Assembly: GCA_964615195.1 (NCBI GenBank)
Contig: CAZTNG010000014.1
Location: 1 to 30,821, forward strand
Length of the DNA stretch: 30,821 nt
Reading direction: 5' to 3'
Origin: HGM20899 sp964615195
GTDB taxonomy: Bacteria > Pseudomonadota > Gammaproteobacteria > Enterobacterales > Succinivibrionaceae
The position numbers and the translations under genes were made by a program. Below the pieces are notes generated by a model. The model ran no database searches and was not told the DNA's origin. It saw only the letters and a list, made by a program, of their open reading frames with translations. Every line of letters begins with the position of its first letter. Within the stretch, counting starts at the first letter, position 1. Shown piece after piece: positions 8,201 through 16,046 of the stretch.

Positions 8201-8358
8201 ATCTTGTTATCCATATCCAAAGGATCATTAGAGTCAGACGACATAGTATAACTTTCATTTGTTTCAATATCTTTATAAGAATTTGAATTGTGACTTGAAA
8301 TCACACATACAAACGCCATTAATAACGATAATGTTAGGCGTAAAAAAATTTTTAGCAT
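8197..8358 (-). CDS. Small exported or membrane peptide, 53 residues, unknown
   Basis: This short frame encodes MLKIFLRLTLSLLMAFVCVI followed by a polar Ser/Asn/Asp-rich tail ending DMDNKI. The N-terminus is a textbook signal sequence or membrane anchor (two basic residues, then about 14 hydrophobic ones). It has a complete expression signal set on the minus strand: -35 TTGAAA, 16-bp spacer, -10 TAGAAT, then AAGGAAAGGG (8370-8361) close to the ATG. Its stop codon interlocks with that of the convergent TPR gene. No family is recognised; the Cys18 context (FVCV) is not a good lipobox. Alternative: an accidental frame downstream of the EamA gene, but the signals argue against that. Confidence 0.65.
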   Translation of the reverse strand: MLKIFLRLTLSLLMAFVCVISSHNSNSYKDIETNESYTMSSDSNDPLDMDNKI

Positions 8359-8389
8359 ATCCCTTTCCTTTTATATTATATTTTTTATG

Positions 8390-8417
8390 ATTCTAATACA
8401 CTTTAGCAAAGTTTCAA
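8390..8417 (-). promoter_or_regulatory. Sigma70-type promoter for the 53-aa peptide gene
   Basis: On the minus strand TTGAAA (8417-8412) is followed after 16 bp by TAGAAT (8395-8390), each matching the consensus at five of six positions. The predicted start near 8383 gives a leader of about 25 nt before the strong ribosome binding site. It lies between the end of the EamA gene and the small gene. Confidence 0.6.
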
Positions 8418-8438
8418 AAAAAAGAATACAAAAGGGAA

Positions 8439-9368
8439 CTATTGATCAATATTTCTATGTAAATAATTTGTTTTAAGTTTGATAAATTGTTTACATTGCG
8501 AAACAAACAACCCCAAAAGAGTTAAAAAAACACCTAAAATTGATACAATCGTTATTTGCTCATTCAATATTATTATAGATAAAAGTACTGTAACTACTGG
8601 ACCTATGTAAATATACACACTTGTTGCTAATACCCCAATCAGTTTTGAAGCCATGTTCCATGCAACATAACAACAAACAGATGCACCAATAGCTAAATAT
8701 GCAAAATTAGATATATTAATAGGTTTTATCAACAAATTTAAATTTAAATTTATGCCTTTGTCAAAAATAAACAAACAAGGCAACATAAAAATAATTGAAT
8801 ACATAAAAATGCGTTTGGTTAACAACATTATACTTACATCTTGCAAAGACAATTTACGCACAATTATCGCGTAAAAAGACCAAACTACACATCCAATACA
8901 CGCAAGCAAATCACCATAAGGATTTAGATTAAAATTTTTAGCACCATTAAAACTTATTATGCAAATTCCAGTAATAGCTATAACAAAGCCAATAATAAAA
9001 AACATAGAAAATTTTTCAGATTTCAACCAAATTAAAGCTTCAATACCAACAAAAAAAGGAATAATTGCAAAAATAACACCTACATTGGAAGCATAAGTAT
9101 ACATTAAAGCTAAATTCTCTAATTGGTAGTAACAAGTTACTCCACATAAACCAGCTAAAGCCAACATAACTTCAGTCTTGACATTTGTAAATGGCAATCG
9201 CTTTGGGCAGATTATAGAAATAATTATAAAAGCTAATAAAAACCTTATAAACATGACCGCAGTTGGTGAAAAGTCTTCTAATAAAACTTTCGTTGAAATA
9301 AAAGTTGAACCCCAAATTACATTTGAAACTAAAGCTAGAAAATGACCTAATAAAACACGATTAACCAA
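8439..9368 (-). CDS. EamA-type (DMT superfamily) inner-membrane transporter
   Basis: This is a 309-residue protein with about ten hydrophobic membrane helices in two EamA repeats. The first opens GHFLALVSNVIWGSTFISTK and includes ICPKRLPF; the second begins near PYGDLLACIGCVVWSFYAIIVRKL and ends with the typical GPVVTVLLSIIILNEQIT. Substrate cannot be read from sequence; relatives export amino acids or other metabolites. There is no ATG near the start. A TTG at 9368 has GGAG six bases upstream and is chosen; a TTG at 9380 would overlap that ribosome binding site. The next ATG falls inside helix 2. The gene lies after the tRNA operon on the same strand but behind its terminator. Confidence 0.9.
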   Translation of the reverse strand: MVNRVLLGHFLALVSNVIWGSTFISTKVLLEDFSPTAVMFIRFLLAFIIISIICPKRLPFTNVKTEVMLALAGLCGVTCYYQLENLALMYTYASNVGVIFAIIPFFVGIEALIWLKSEKFSMFFIIGFVIAITGICIISFNGAKNFNLNPYGDLLACIGCVVWSFYAIIVRKLSLQDVSIMLLTKRIFMYSIIFMLPCLFIFDKGINLNLNLLIKPINISNFAYLAIGASVCCYVAWNMASKLIGVLATSVYIYIGPVVTVLLSIIILNEQITIVSILGVFLTLLGLFVSQCKQFIKLKTNYLHRNIDQ

Positions 9369-9511
9369 AACTAACTCCAAATGTATTAAAACTATTGAAA
9401 TAAAATAACGATAAACACATCAAACCAATCTAAATGTGTACGTTTTATATGTTTAGGACTTATAAAATTGAAATTTACAAAATGAGAGAAAAAATAAACT
9501 ATTTATAAAAC

Positions 9512-9534
9512 AAAAAAGACAACCGAAGTTGTCT
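9512..9534 (-). terminator. Terminator of the tRNA operon
   Basis: On the minus strand a perfect 7-bp stem AGACAAC/GTTGTCT closes a UUCG tetraloop with a C-G pair, followed by six T residues. It starts nine bases after the CCA end of tRNA-Leu. This is a strong intrinsic terminator. Confidence 0.92.
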
Positions 9535-9542
9535 ATTTTTGA

Positions 9543-9625
9543 TGGTACGGGAAGAGAGACTTGAACTCTCACGCATAAGCGCCAGAACCTAAATCTGGTG
9601 CGTCTACCAATTTCGCCATTCCCGC
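9543..9625 (-). tRNA. tRNA-Leu(UAG)
   Basis: The cloverleaf reads GCGGGAATGGCG... with an anticodon stem CCAGA/TCTGG around loop TTTAGGT, giving anticodon UAG. It has the long variable arm of a class II tRNA (GCGC...GCGTG), T-arm GAGAGTTCAAGTCTCTC and an encoded CCA. The acceptor starts with a G·U pair at 1-72. It would read CUA and other CUN leucine codons. It is the last gene of the Pro-Arg-His-Leu operon. Confidence 0.97.
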
Positions 9626-9638
9626 ATTATCAAAATCA

Positions 9639-9715
9639 TGGGGTGGCTGATGGGGTTTGAACCCACGACAACTGGAATCACAATCCAGGACTCTACCAAC
9701 TGAGCTACAGCCACC
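9639..9715 (-). tRNA. tRNA-His(GUG)
   Basis: The 77-nt gene begins GGTGGCTGTAGCTCAG, including the extra 5' G (-1) characteristic of tRNA-His. The anticodon loop within CTGGATTGTGATTCCAG gives GUG. CCCCA is encoded at the 3' end, with discriminator C. It is very close to the E. coli hisR sequence. Confidence 0.98.
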
Positions 9716-9743
9716 ATGACTAATGTGCTAAACAAACTTGACA

Positions 9744-9820
<77 letters not shown>

Positions 9821-9834
9821 AAAACCCCGCAAGA

Positions 9835-9911
<77 letters not shown>

Positions 9912-9934
9912 ATGTCATTTGCTTAACGGTGCGC

Positions 9935-9963
9935 ATGATATATGACTAATTCTTTTGAGTCAA
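9935..9963 (-). promoter_or_regulatory. tRNA operon promoter with GC-rich discriminator
   Basis: On the minus strand TTGACT (9963-9958), a 17-bp spacer and TATCAT (9940-9935) are followed by GCGC. A GC-rich discriminator directly after the -10 box is typical of stable-RNA promoters under stringent (ppGpp) control. The predicted start lies about 17 bases before tRNA-Pro. Confidence 0.8.
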
Positions 9964-10122
9964 TTATTTTTTTCAAAATAATATTAAATTGACTATCTTT
10001 TCCACAAAATGAACAAAGATTAAACATTTAGTCACAATAAAATCAACTAAACGTTTTTTATGTTTTATAAAATATAATATAGCTTTAAAATTGAGCTAAT
10101 AATATTTAAGTATTGAGGAATT

Positions 10123-11001
10123 ATGGATTTTAATTTTATAAATAGTTGCTTTGACATTGTTACTTCGTTTTTTTCAACATATTGGGAAATCGTTTTAATT
10201 CTTGCAACTACAGGCATCTGTGCTGGTTTTTTAGCTGGACTGCTTGGTGTTGGCGGAGGAATTATATTTGTTCCGGTTTTATATTTTGTCTTTTGGAAAG
10301 TTTTATCAATGGCCCCACAAGATGCAATAATTCTAGCAACAGGTAGTTCTCTAGCAACGATGATACCTACTTCATGTTCTTCATGTATTTCGCATTTTCG
10401 CAAAGGGAATGTAGACATAAAATTAATTCAAAAATGGTTTGTTTTCTTGTTAATTGGCGTTGCATCTGGCATTTATTTATCATCAAATTTTGGCGGGTTA
10501 TGGCTAACAATTCTATTTGGTACAATACTAATGTTTGCAGCATTCAACATGCTTTTTTTTGCAAAAGCAAAACCAATTTTTGATGAATTACCTAAAATGC
10601 CCTATCAAGCAATAATGCCTTTTTCAATTTCATGCATTTCAGTTATGCTTGGTATTGGTGGTGGAACATTAACAGTTCCAACATTATCTTGTTTTAATTA
10701 TGATACAAGAAAAGCTGTCGGTACTGCAGCAACACTTGGACTGATGATTTGTTTACCAGGAGCTGTAACAACACTAATCAGCGACCTATATAATAATACA
10801 AATATTGTAAACCACCCTCCTATGACAATTGGACATATTTGCTTTTTAGCTGTACTGTTAATTATACCATTCTCTATATTAATGGCTCCTATTGGAGTAA
10901 TTGTTAACAAAAAAATTCCACCTCATGTTGTAAAAAGAATTTTTGCATGTTTAATGATTGCAACAAGTATAAAAATGCTAATGAGCGGATTTGGTCTTTA
11001 A
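10123..11001 (+). CDS. TauE/SafE-family sulfite/organic anion permease
   Basis: This 292-residue inner-membrane protein has about eight hydrophobic helices in two homologous halves. Each half carries the family's glycine-rich motif: GFLAGLLGVGGGIIFVPVL near 37-55 and SVMLGIGGGTLTVPTL near 170-187, followed by a conserved GT(A/S)xxxG-like helix (ATGSSLATMIPTS and VGTAATLGLMIC). The family moves sulfite, sulfoacetate or related anions, but the substrate cannot be inferred because no sulfur-metabolism gene is nearby. GAGGAATT just before the ATG supports the start. It stands alone between the tRNA operon (divergent) and a structured spacer. Confidence 0.92.
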   Translation: MDFNFINSCFDIVTSFFSTYWEIVLILATTGICAGFLAGLLGVGGGIIFVPVLYFVFWKVLSMAPQDAIILATGSSLATMIPTSCSSCISHFRKGNVDIKLIQKWFVFLLIGVASGIYLSSNFGGLWLTILFGTILMFAAFNMLFFAKAKPIFDELPKMPYQAIMPFSISCISVMLGIGGGTLTVPTLSCFNYDTRKAVGTAATLGLMICLPGAVTTLISDLYNNTNIVNHPPMTIGHICFLAVLLIIPFSILMAPIGVIVNKKIPPHVVKRIFACLMIATSIKMLMSGFGL

Positions 11002-11313
11002 AACGACGAAATGTTTTTCAATAAGTATCTCATAACACTGAAATTTCAATTACACATACGGCATTACATTTCACCACACGCTAGCTATTTTAGTTAGCGT
11101 GTCAATACAGTTGAAATGACACATTTTCTACTAAAAAACATCTCAATTAGTAATGTAAGACGTATTAAATATACATTGTATATACACTACCGGTAAATCA
11201 ACATTTATATGCTATTATCAAATTTTGTTAAAACCCAAGAAGCACCTACAGTTCATGCAAGTTTGCCCATAAACTCTGATACAATCCTCAATATAAATAA
11301 TGATTGCCAAACA
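11002..11313. other. Intergenic region with nested inverted repeats
   Basis: There is no convincing gene between the TauE/SafE permease and the minus-strand lipoprotein terminator. The dominant feature is a stem of 11 bp with one G·T pair (11076-11086 with 11092-11102, loop ATTTT), flanked by a further complementary pair CATTTCA (11067-11073) and TGAAATG (11112-11118). No T-run follows, so termination is uncertain. A 70-codon frame starting at 11209 overlaps the opposing terminator and was rejected. Confidence 0.5.
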
Positions 11314-11352
11314 CAAAAAAATCCAATTACGCAGTATGTGTGTAATTGGATT
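11314..11352 (-). terminator. Terminator of the lipoprotein gene
   Basis: On the minus strand an 11-bp perfect stem AATCCAATTAC/GTAATTGGATT with an 11-nt loop is followed by a run of T (complement of 11315-11320). It begins 28 bases after the stop of the minus-strand lipoprotein gene. Confidence 0.85.
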
Positions 11353-11380
11353 ATAAATAAAACATATAACGTAGTGACGT

Positions 11381-12007
11381 TTATCTACGCATTACACTTA
11401 TTACAGGAAGATCTCTCCTAGATGATTCTATGTCATTTGAAATCTCTTTAAAAATTAATCTAAAGATATCATGATCATAATCAATACCAACTAAAATACC
11501 ATCTATTTTATTAACTGTATAAACCACTTGCATTGATACATCATATTCATGGAATTGATTTACTGTATTTTTATATCTCAATAAGTAAAAAACTGCTAAA
11601 TATGAATATAAACTATCAATTTGCGTGGCTGATAACGTAGTAGGATCTACTCGATATAAACTATCATGTCTAGACTGCCAATTCTTCGAACCTAATTTTG
11701 CTATAAGCATTGATGTCAATTCATCAGCACTTCCTTTTACTGAAGCTCTAGCTTGACACCAAGCAACAGAATTCATATCCTTAAGCTTATGCATATTTGT
11801 AAATTCAATTTGTGGCAATTTACTATTTGCCGCAATCTCATAACCAAAATCATAACTTAAACGTTTAATTGTTTCCTTATCAGAACAAATATTTACTTCC
11901 TTCTCACTACAACCAATTAGTAAAGTTGAAAAAGATAATAAAAAAAACCAAAAAAAACTTTTTTGGAAAAATAATTTTTTTTTGCCTAAACAACACATAT
12001 CCTGCAT
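11381..12007 (-). CDS. Predicted lipoprotein, function unknown
   Basis: A protein of 208 residues starts with a lysine-rich stretch (GKKKLFFQKS), a very hydrophobic run FFWFFLLSFSTLL and the lipobox LIGC, so the mature chain should begin at Cys33 and be lipid-anchored. The mature part is mixed alpha/beta in appearance, with four further Cys/Trp landmarks (NICSDK, VAWCQA) but no family I recognise. Possible starts are GTG 12010, ATG 12007 and ATG 11998; all keep the signal peptide, and AGGA just before 11998 is too close to decide. The signal region is encoded by several A/T homopolymers (A9, two runs of eight). It is divergent from folD and has its own terminator. Confidence 0.8.
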   Translation of the reverse strand: MQDMCCLGKKKLFFQKSFFWFFLLSFSTLLIGCSEKEVNICSDKETIKRLSYDFGYEIAANSKLPQIEFTNMHKLKDMNSVAWCQARASVKGSADELTSMLIAKLGSKNWQSRHDSLYRVDPTTLSATQIDSLYSYLAVFYLLRYKNTVNQFHEYDVSMQVVYTVNKIDGILVGIDYDHDIFRLIFKEISNDIESSRRDLPVISVMRR

Positions 12008-12140
12008 CACTAAAAATATTACATTAATAATATTATCACATACTATTGAATAAACTGTATTTTCTTTAGTATAAATTGTTTATAGTTACCACCTTTTCTA
12101 TTTTTCAAATAATGATGTTTTGTTTTTTTTATTCAAGATG

Positions 12141-12146
12141 TATAAT
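12141..12146 (+). promoter_or_regulatory. Likely -10 box of the folD promoter
   Basis: A perfect TATAAT lies 36 bp before the folD start; the -35 region 17 bp upstream is T-rich and weak. GAGG (12172-12175 region) then provides the ribosome binding site. Confidence 0.4.
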
Positions 12147-12181
12147 TGCTTATCAATTTATCTACTTTCTAGAGGTTTATA

Positions 12182-13036
12182 ATGACCGCTCAAATCATTG
12201 ACGGCAAAGCTATTGCGAAATCAATCCGTGAAGAATTAGCTCAAAAAGTTACAAATTTACAAGATAAAGGTAAAAGAAGCCCTTGCCTAGCAGTTATATT
12301 AGTTGGTGAAAATCCGGCTTCACAAGTTTACGTTAATAGCAAAAGGAAAGCTTGCCAAGAAATTGGATATATATCCAAAGCTTACGATCTTCCTGACACA
12401 ACATCTGAAGAATATTTACTTAAGTTAATTGATGGCTTGAATAAAGATCCAACGGTAGATGGTATTTTAGTTCAACTACCTTTACCAAAGCATATAGATT
12501 CAACTAAAGTTTTAGAAAAAATTCAACACGATAAAGATGTTGACGGCTTCCACCCTTATAATGTTGGACGCTTAGCTCAGAGAATACCTGCACTAAGACC
12601 ATGTACACCGAAGGGAGTTATTACTCTCATCGAAAGTACAAAGAAAGACATTCTTGGAGCAAATGCTGTTATAGTTGGAGCATCAAATATTGTCGGTAGA
12701 CCAATGACTTTAGAATTTCTATTAGCAGGTTGTACAACAATTACTACCCATAGATTCACCAAAAATCTTAAATCATTTGTTGAACAAGCAGATATTCTTG
12801 TCGTTGCTGTAGGCAAACCTAACTTCATACTAGGAGATTGGATTAAGCCAGGCGCTATTGTTATTGATGTAGGTATCAATAGATTAGCTAATGGTAAACT
12901 TTGTGGTGACATAGAATTTGAAACAGCTAAAGAAAAAGCTTCTTTTATTACTCCTGTACCAGGTGGTGTTGGACCAATGACTGTTGCATCATTAATGCAA
13001 AACACAATGGAAGCATACGAACGTTACCATCAGTAA
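12182..13036 (+). CDS. folD: Bifunctional methylene-THF dehydrogenase / methenyl-THF cyclohydrolase
   Basis: FolD interconverts 5,10-methylene-, 5,10-methenyl- and 10-formyl-tetrahydrofolate in the cytoplasm, using NADP. The 284-residue length matches the family. Visible active-site features are Y50-x3-K54 (YVNSK), VDGILVQLPLP, DKDVDGFHPYNVG and PCTPKGV. The Rossmann segment VIVGASNIVGRPM binds the dinucleotide, and the C-terminal signature TPVPGGVGPMTVASLMQNT is complete. GAGG about six bases before the ATG supports the start. It is monocistronic, ending 40 bases before the first of three hairpins. Confidence 0.98.
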   Translation: MTAQIIDGKAIAKSIREELAQKVTNLQDKGKRSPCLAVILVGENPASQVYVNSKRKACQEIGYISKAYDLPDTTSEEYLLKLIDGLNKDPTVDGILVQLPLPKHIDSTKVLEKIQHDKDVDGFHPYNVGRLAQRIPALRPCTPKGVITLIESTKKDILGANAVIVGASNIVGRPMTLEFLLAGCTTITTHRFTKNLKSFVEQADILVVAVGKPNFILGDWIKPGAIVIDVGINRLANGKLCGDIEFETAKEKASFITPVPGGVGPMTVASLMQNTMEAYERYHQ

Positions 13037-13075
13037 TTTAGTTATTATTGTTGTTTTAATACATAAATTTTAAAG

Positions 13076-13110
13076 ATGTCTTACTTTTAGTAAGGCATTT
13101 TTATTTTTTT
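13076..13110 (+). terminator. folD intrinsic terminator
   Basis: ATGTCTTAC (13076-13084) pairs with GTAAGGCAT (13090-13098) with one T·G pair and loop TTTTA, followed by TTTTTATTTTTTT. Position and U-tract are right for the folD transcript. Confidence 0.9.
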
Positions 13111-13134
13111 AAAAAATAAAGTACCATAAAATAG

Positions 13135-13167
13135 AAAAACTGCATTTGTATAGCAAATGCAGTTTTT
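13135..13167. terminator. Bidirectional terminator between folD and fabV
   Basis: A 14-bp perfect stem (13135-13148 with 13154-13167, loop TATAG) begins with five A and ends with five T, so it can terminate transcription from both folD and the convergent fabV. Confidence 0.88.
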
Positions 13168-13171
13168 AATG

Positions 13172-13193
13172 AAACCTCTAGAACACGAGGTTT
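13172..13193. repeat. Third hairpin next to the fabV stop
   Basis: AAACCTC (13172-13178) pairs with GAGGTTT (13187-13193), loop of eight bases. It lies eight bases beyond the fabV stop and could assist termination in the plus direction, but its T-run is short. Confidence 0.5.
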
Positions 13194-13201
13194 TAAATAG
13201 T

Positions 13202-14395
13202 TTAAAGCGTAATTACATCAAAATTAACTTCTGGATTAACATCAGCTTCATAATTAACTGAATCAATCATAAATCCAAATAATTTTAAGAAATCAGTCTT
13301 ATAACATACATAATCAGTTAATTCTTTTAAATTTTCTGATGTAATATTTGGCCATAAAGCTCTACAAGCATTCTGAACCTTATCATCTAATTCCCAAGAA
13401 TCCATACGAATACGATTTTTTTCATCAGTACCGAAAGACTGTTGGTTTAGCACAGAGTTAAATAATCTATATATATGATGAATCACCTCTTCATGAACAC
13501 CTTGCTCTTTCATAATCTTAAAGCACATTGAAATATACAATGGCATTACAGGAATTGCAGAAGATGCTTGAGTTATTACAGATTTTAATACCGCAACGTT
13601 AGCCGTACCATCTAAAGGCTTTAACATATTGTTTATAGCGATTGATGCTCTATCTAAATCTTCCTTAGCTTTACCCAAGGTTCCATTCCAATAGATTGGC
13701 CATGTTAAATCAGTACCTATATAGCTGTAAGCAACAGTCTTAACATTCTTTGCTAGAACTCCTGCTTCAGATAATGCACTAATCCAGAGTTCCCAATCCT
13801 GTCCACCCATTACCTTTATGGTATTGGCTATCTCTTCTTCCGTAGCTGGTTCAATTTCAGCTTGAATAATCTCATCTTTATTTGTATCAACAGCAGTTGT
13901 ACGATAAGTTTCACCAATTGGTTTCAATGCTGAACGAACAATTTCACCAGTCTTAGGCATTTTTCTTACAGGTGAAGCTAAAGAATAAACAATCATGTCT
14001 ATTTCACCTAAATCTGCTTTAATGAGTTCAATTACTTTAGCACGACATTCATCAGAAAAAGCATCACCATTAATGCTCTTAGCATACAAATTTTTTGCTT
14101 TTGCATACTTATCAAAAGCTGCAGCATTATACCAGCCAGCTGTTCCAGTCTTTTTCTCTGTACCAGGTTTTTCAAAGAAAACACCTATTGTAGCAGCACC
14201 AGAACCAAAAGCAGCACTAATTCTTGATGCTAAACCATAGCCTGTAGATGCACCAATAACTAAAACTTTTTTGGGACCATTTTGAATTGTTCCCTTGCTT
14301 TCCACGTATTCTATCTGACTTTTAACGTTTGCTTCACAACCTGTAGGATGAGTGGTAGTACAAATAAATCCACGTACTTTAGGAGTAATAATCAT
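13202..14395 (-). CDS. fabV: Enoyl-ACP reductase, FabV type (trans-2-enoyl reductase)
   Basis: FabV carries out the last step of fatty-acid elongation, reducing enoyl-ACP with NADH in the cytoplasm. The 397-residue length is right for FabV and much longer than FabI (about 260). The dinucleotide-binding motif VLVIGASTGYGLASR (about 44-58) is followed by an acidic residue in FFEKPG. The catalytic pair Y235-x8-K244 in TWPIYWNGTLGKAK has the eight-residue spacing that distinguishes FabV from FabI. The N-terminal IITPKVRGFICTTTHPTGCE is also characteristic. FabV enzymes as a family are triclosan-insensitive. The ATG at 14395 has an AGAGA-like ribosome binding site upstream. Whether another enoyl reductase exists elsewhere cannot be seen. 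Confidence 0.97.
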   Translation of the reverse strand: MIITPKVRGFICTTTHPTGCEANVKSQIEYVESKGTIQNGPKKVLVIGASTGYGLASRISAAFGSGAATIGVFFEKPGTEKKTGTAGWYNAAAFDKYAKAKNLYAKSINGDAFSDECRAKVIELIKADLGEIDMIVYSLASPVRKMPKTGEIVRSALKPIGETYRTTAVDTNKDEIIQAEIEPATEEEIANTIKVMGGQDWELWISALSEAGVLAKNVKTVAYSYIGTDLTWPIYWNGTLGKAKEDLDRASIAINNMLKPLDGTANVAVLKSVITQASSAIPVMPLYISMCFKIMKEQGVHEEVIHHIYRLFNSVLNQQSFGTDEKNRIRMDSWELDDKVQNACRALWPNITSENLKELTDYVCYKTDFLKLFGFMIDSVNYEADVNPEVNFDVITL

Positions 14396-14454
14396 GGTAG
14401 TATCTCTTGTTCATAACTTGTAAATAATTAGGCCATATTGCCCTTAACTTAGAG

Positions 14455-14460
14455 ATTATA
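14455..14460 (-). promoter_or_regulatory. Likely -10 box of the fabV promoter
   Basis: A perfect TATAAT on the minus strand lies about 60 bp before the fabV start. TTGTGT (14483-14478) at 17-bp spacing is a weak -35 match, so the call rests mainly on the -10. Confidence 0.42.
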
Positions 14461-14609
14461 GTAATTTTTAGTTGTAAACACAATAAAACACAATTTTTGA
14501 ATAATGATATTTGCGATAAAACATAAATTAAATTTACTACTTTAATCATCAATTGAGAATATATGATAAACTAGTGACATCTTATAAAGACAAATATTTA
14601 AGAACTAAA

Positions 14610-15938
14610 ATGACTAACAGAAACTTTATTTATTTCACGGCTTTTGTCTTAGTTGTGCATGTACTTCTAGCAACAATATATGCAAATAACCAAATAGTAT
14701 CTGATGATCAATGGAGATTACTAGCTGATGGCTATGAAGCAACTTTAAATGGTTATTATGCTGTAACTGGAGACATTTTACCTGGAGTTGGCCCTACTAT
14801 TGGATCGATACCCACGGTAATAACAGCAATTTCTCTGTTAATTAATGGTTCTCCATTATCTCCGATGATAACAATAATAATACTAAGAATAGTGGCTTTT
14901 TTGCTTATACTATTAGCTCTAAAACCTTATTTAAGCAATAAAACATTAGCTTGGTTCACTGTCTTTTTTTTATTATCTCCATGGGTTCTTTACGAAACAA
15001 AGCTTAGTCAAGAATCAATGTTTTTATTCGGCTCATCAATTATTTTTTATGCTTTATTAATGTTGCGTAAATATGGTGAAATATATGATGAATACAACAA
15101 TAAAATTCTAATAAGTAATGGCAACTTTTTAAGAAATTTTGTTCTTACATTAGTATTAATTATTGGTATAGGCTTTAGTTTTCAAATTAGTTATATCACC
15201 CTAGCTTTTGTCATTCTAACAATTCTGCTACTCATTCGTGGAATCATAAATTTTTCATTAGCAGGATTTGTGGTTGGATTAACCATCGTTTTAGGCTCGT
15301 ATATTCCTTTTGTTGTTCAGTTAAATCAATCTCCGGAATTAGCATTACAATTTTTTAATAATGATGACTACAATATCGGCTTCGGAGCTAAATACATATA
15401 CCCTATGCTTAAAACCATCGTTGATTGGATTAGATTAGGGTCAACTGTATTTTCTCATTATTTAGTTCAAGGTTTTAATCCTATTGTTTTTACTACAGAA
15501 CCTGTTGCCAAATTAATCTTTAATTTATGGATTTGTATAATCTATATAGTTGGGTCTATAACATTTCTACTTAACCTAGGTGCAAATTTGTATATGTTTA
15601 AACACATAACTCCTGTCATTTTTGCAAGAGAAAAAATTTACAAAAAACAGACTTTTTTGCTACTAACTTGTTTCTTTGCATTCATTAGTGTGTTAATTAC
15701 AGCCGCTTTATTACCAATAAGTTTCCCAGCATTAACTTTAAGTGTGTTTCTGCCATTTGCTCTAATACCTGCGCTTTTACTTATTGATTTATACAGTAAT
15801 CATAGTTTAAAACTTCATATGGTTAGTATGATTTCCATAGCAATATTATTGGTAATTATTAATATATTTGGAGCTGTATCATCTGCGCACTTTAGTAATG
15901 ATGAAAGCTTTATATCTCAAATAGAACATAAGGATTAA
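14610..15938 (+). CDS. Polytopic membrane protein, possible GT-C fold glycosyltransferase
   Basis: This hydrophobic protein of 442 residues has about ten to twelve membrane segments. After helix 1, the first extracytoplasmic loop carries an acidic SDDQWRLLADGYE motif, and later PWVLYETKLSQES lies between helices. Polyprenyl-linked (GT-C) glycosyltransferases share an acidic first loop and this helix arrangement, so membership is a reasonable guess, but no exact family is recognised. No start has a strong ribosome binding site: ATG 14610 (AAGAAC upstream) puts helix 1 right at the N-terminus and is preferred; GTG 14574 and TTG 14553 would add 12 or 19 residues. It lies between fabV (divergent) and dacB, with a weak hairpin after it. 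Confidence 0.7.
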   Translation: MTNRNFIYFTAFVLVVHVLLATIYANNQIVSDDQWRLLADGYEATLNGYYAVTGDILPGVGPTIGSIPTVITAISLLINGSPLSPMITIIILRIVAFLLILLALKPYLSNKTLAWFTVFFLLSPWVLYETKLSQESMFLFGSSIIFYALLMLRKYGEIYDEYNNKILISNGNFLRNFVLTLVLIIGIGFSFQISYITLAFVILTILLLIRGIINFSLAGFVVGLTIVLGSYIPFVVQLNQSPELALQFFNNDDYNIGFGAKYIYPMLKTIVDWIRLGSTVFSHYLVQGFNPIVFTTEPVAKLIFNLWICIIYIVGSITFLLNLGANLYMFKHITPVIFAREKIYKKQTFLLLTCFFAFISVLITAALLPISFPALTLSVFLPFALIPALLLIDLYSNHSLKLHMVSMISIAILLVIINIFGAVSSAHFSNDESFISQIEHKD

Positions 15939-15972
15939 TCATATTTTTAAACGAAAGCATTATTAAATACTG

Positions 15973-15999
15973 ATTTATGTCTTAAACATAAATATTTTT
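15973..15999 (+). terminator. Weak terminator after the GT-C-like gene
   Basis: ATTTATGT (15973-15980) pairs with ACATAAAT (15986-15993), loop CTTAA, followed by ATTTTTAG. The stem is nearly all A-T, so it would be weak. Confidence 0.4.
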
Positions 16000-16046
16000 A
16001 GTTTTAAAACATTTTATTAACACAAATTTATATATCAGCAAATACC

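Noticed and set aside
10065..10418. 117-codon minus-strand frame over the TauE/SafE start
   Set aside because: It is antisense to a clear membrane-protein gene and has no signals or family resemblance.
11209..11421. 70-codon plus-strand frame
   Set aside because: It has no ribosome binding site, contains the 11-bp terminator hairpin of the opposing lipoprotein gene and overlaps that gene's end; the composition looks non-coding.
12577..13005. 142-codon minus-strand frame inside folD
   Set aside because: Antisense shadow of the conserved folD reading frame.
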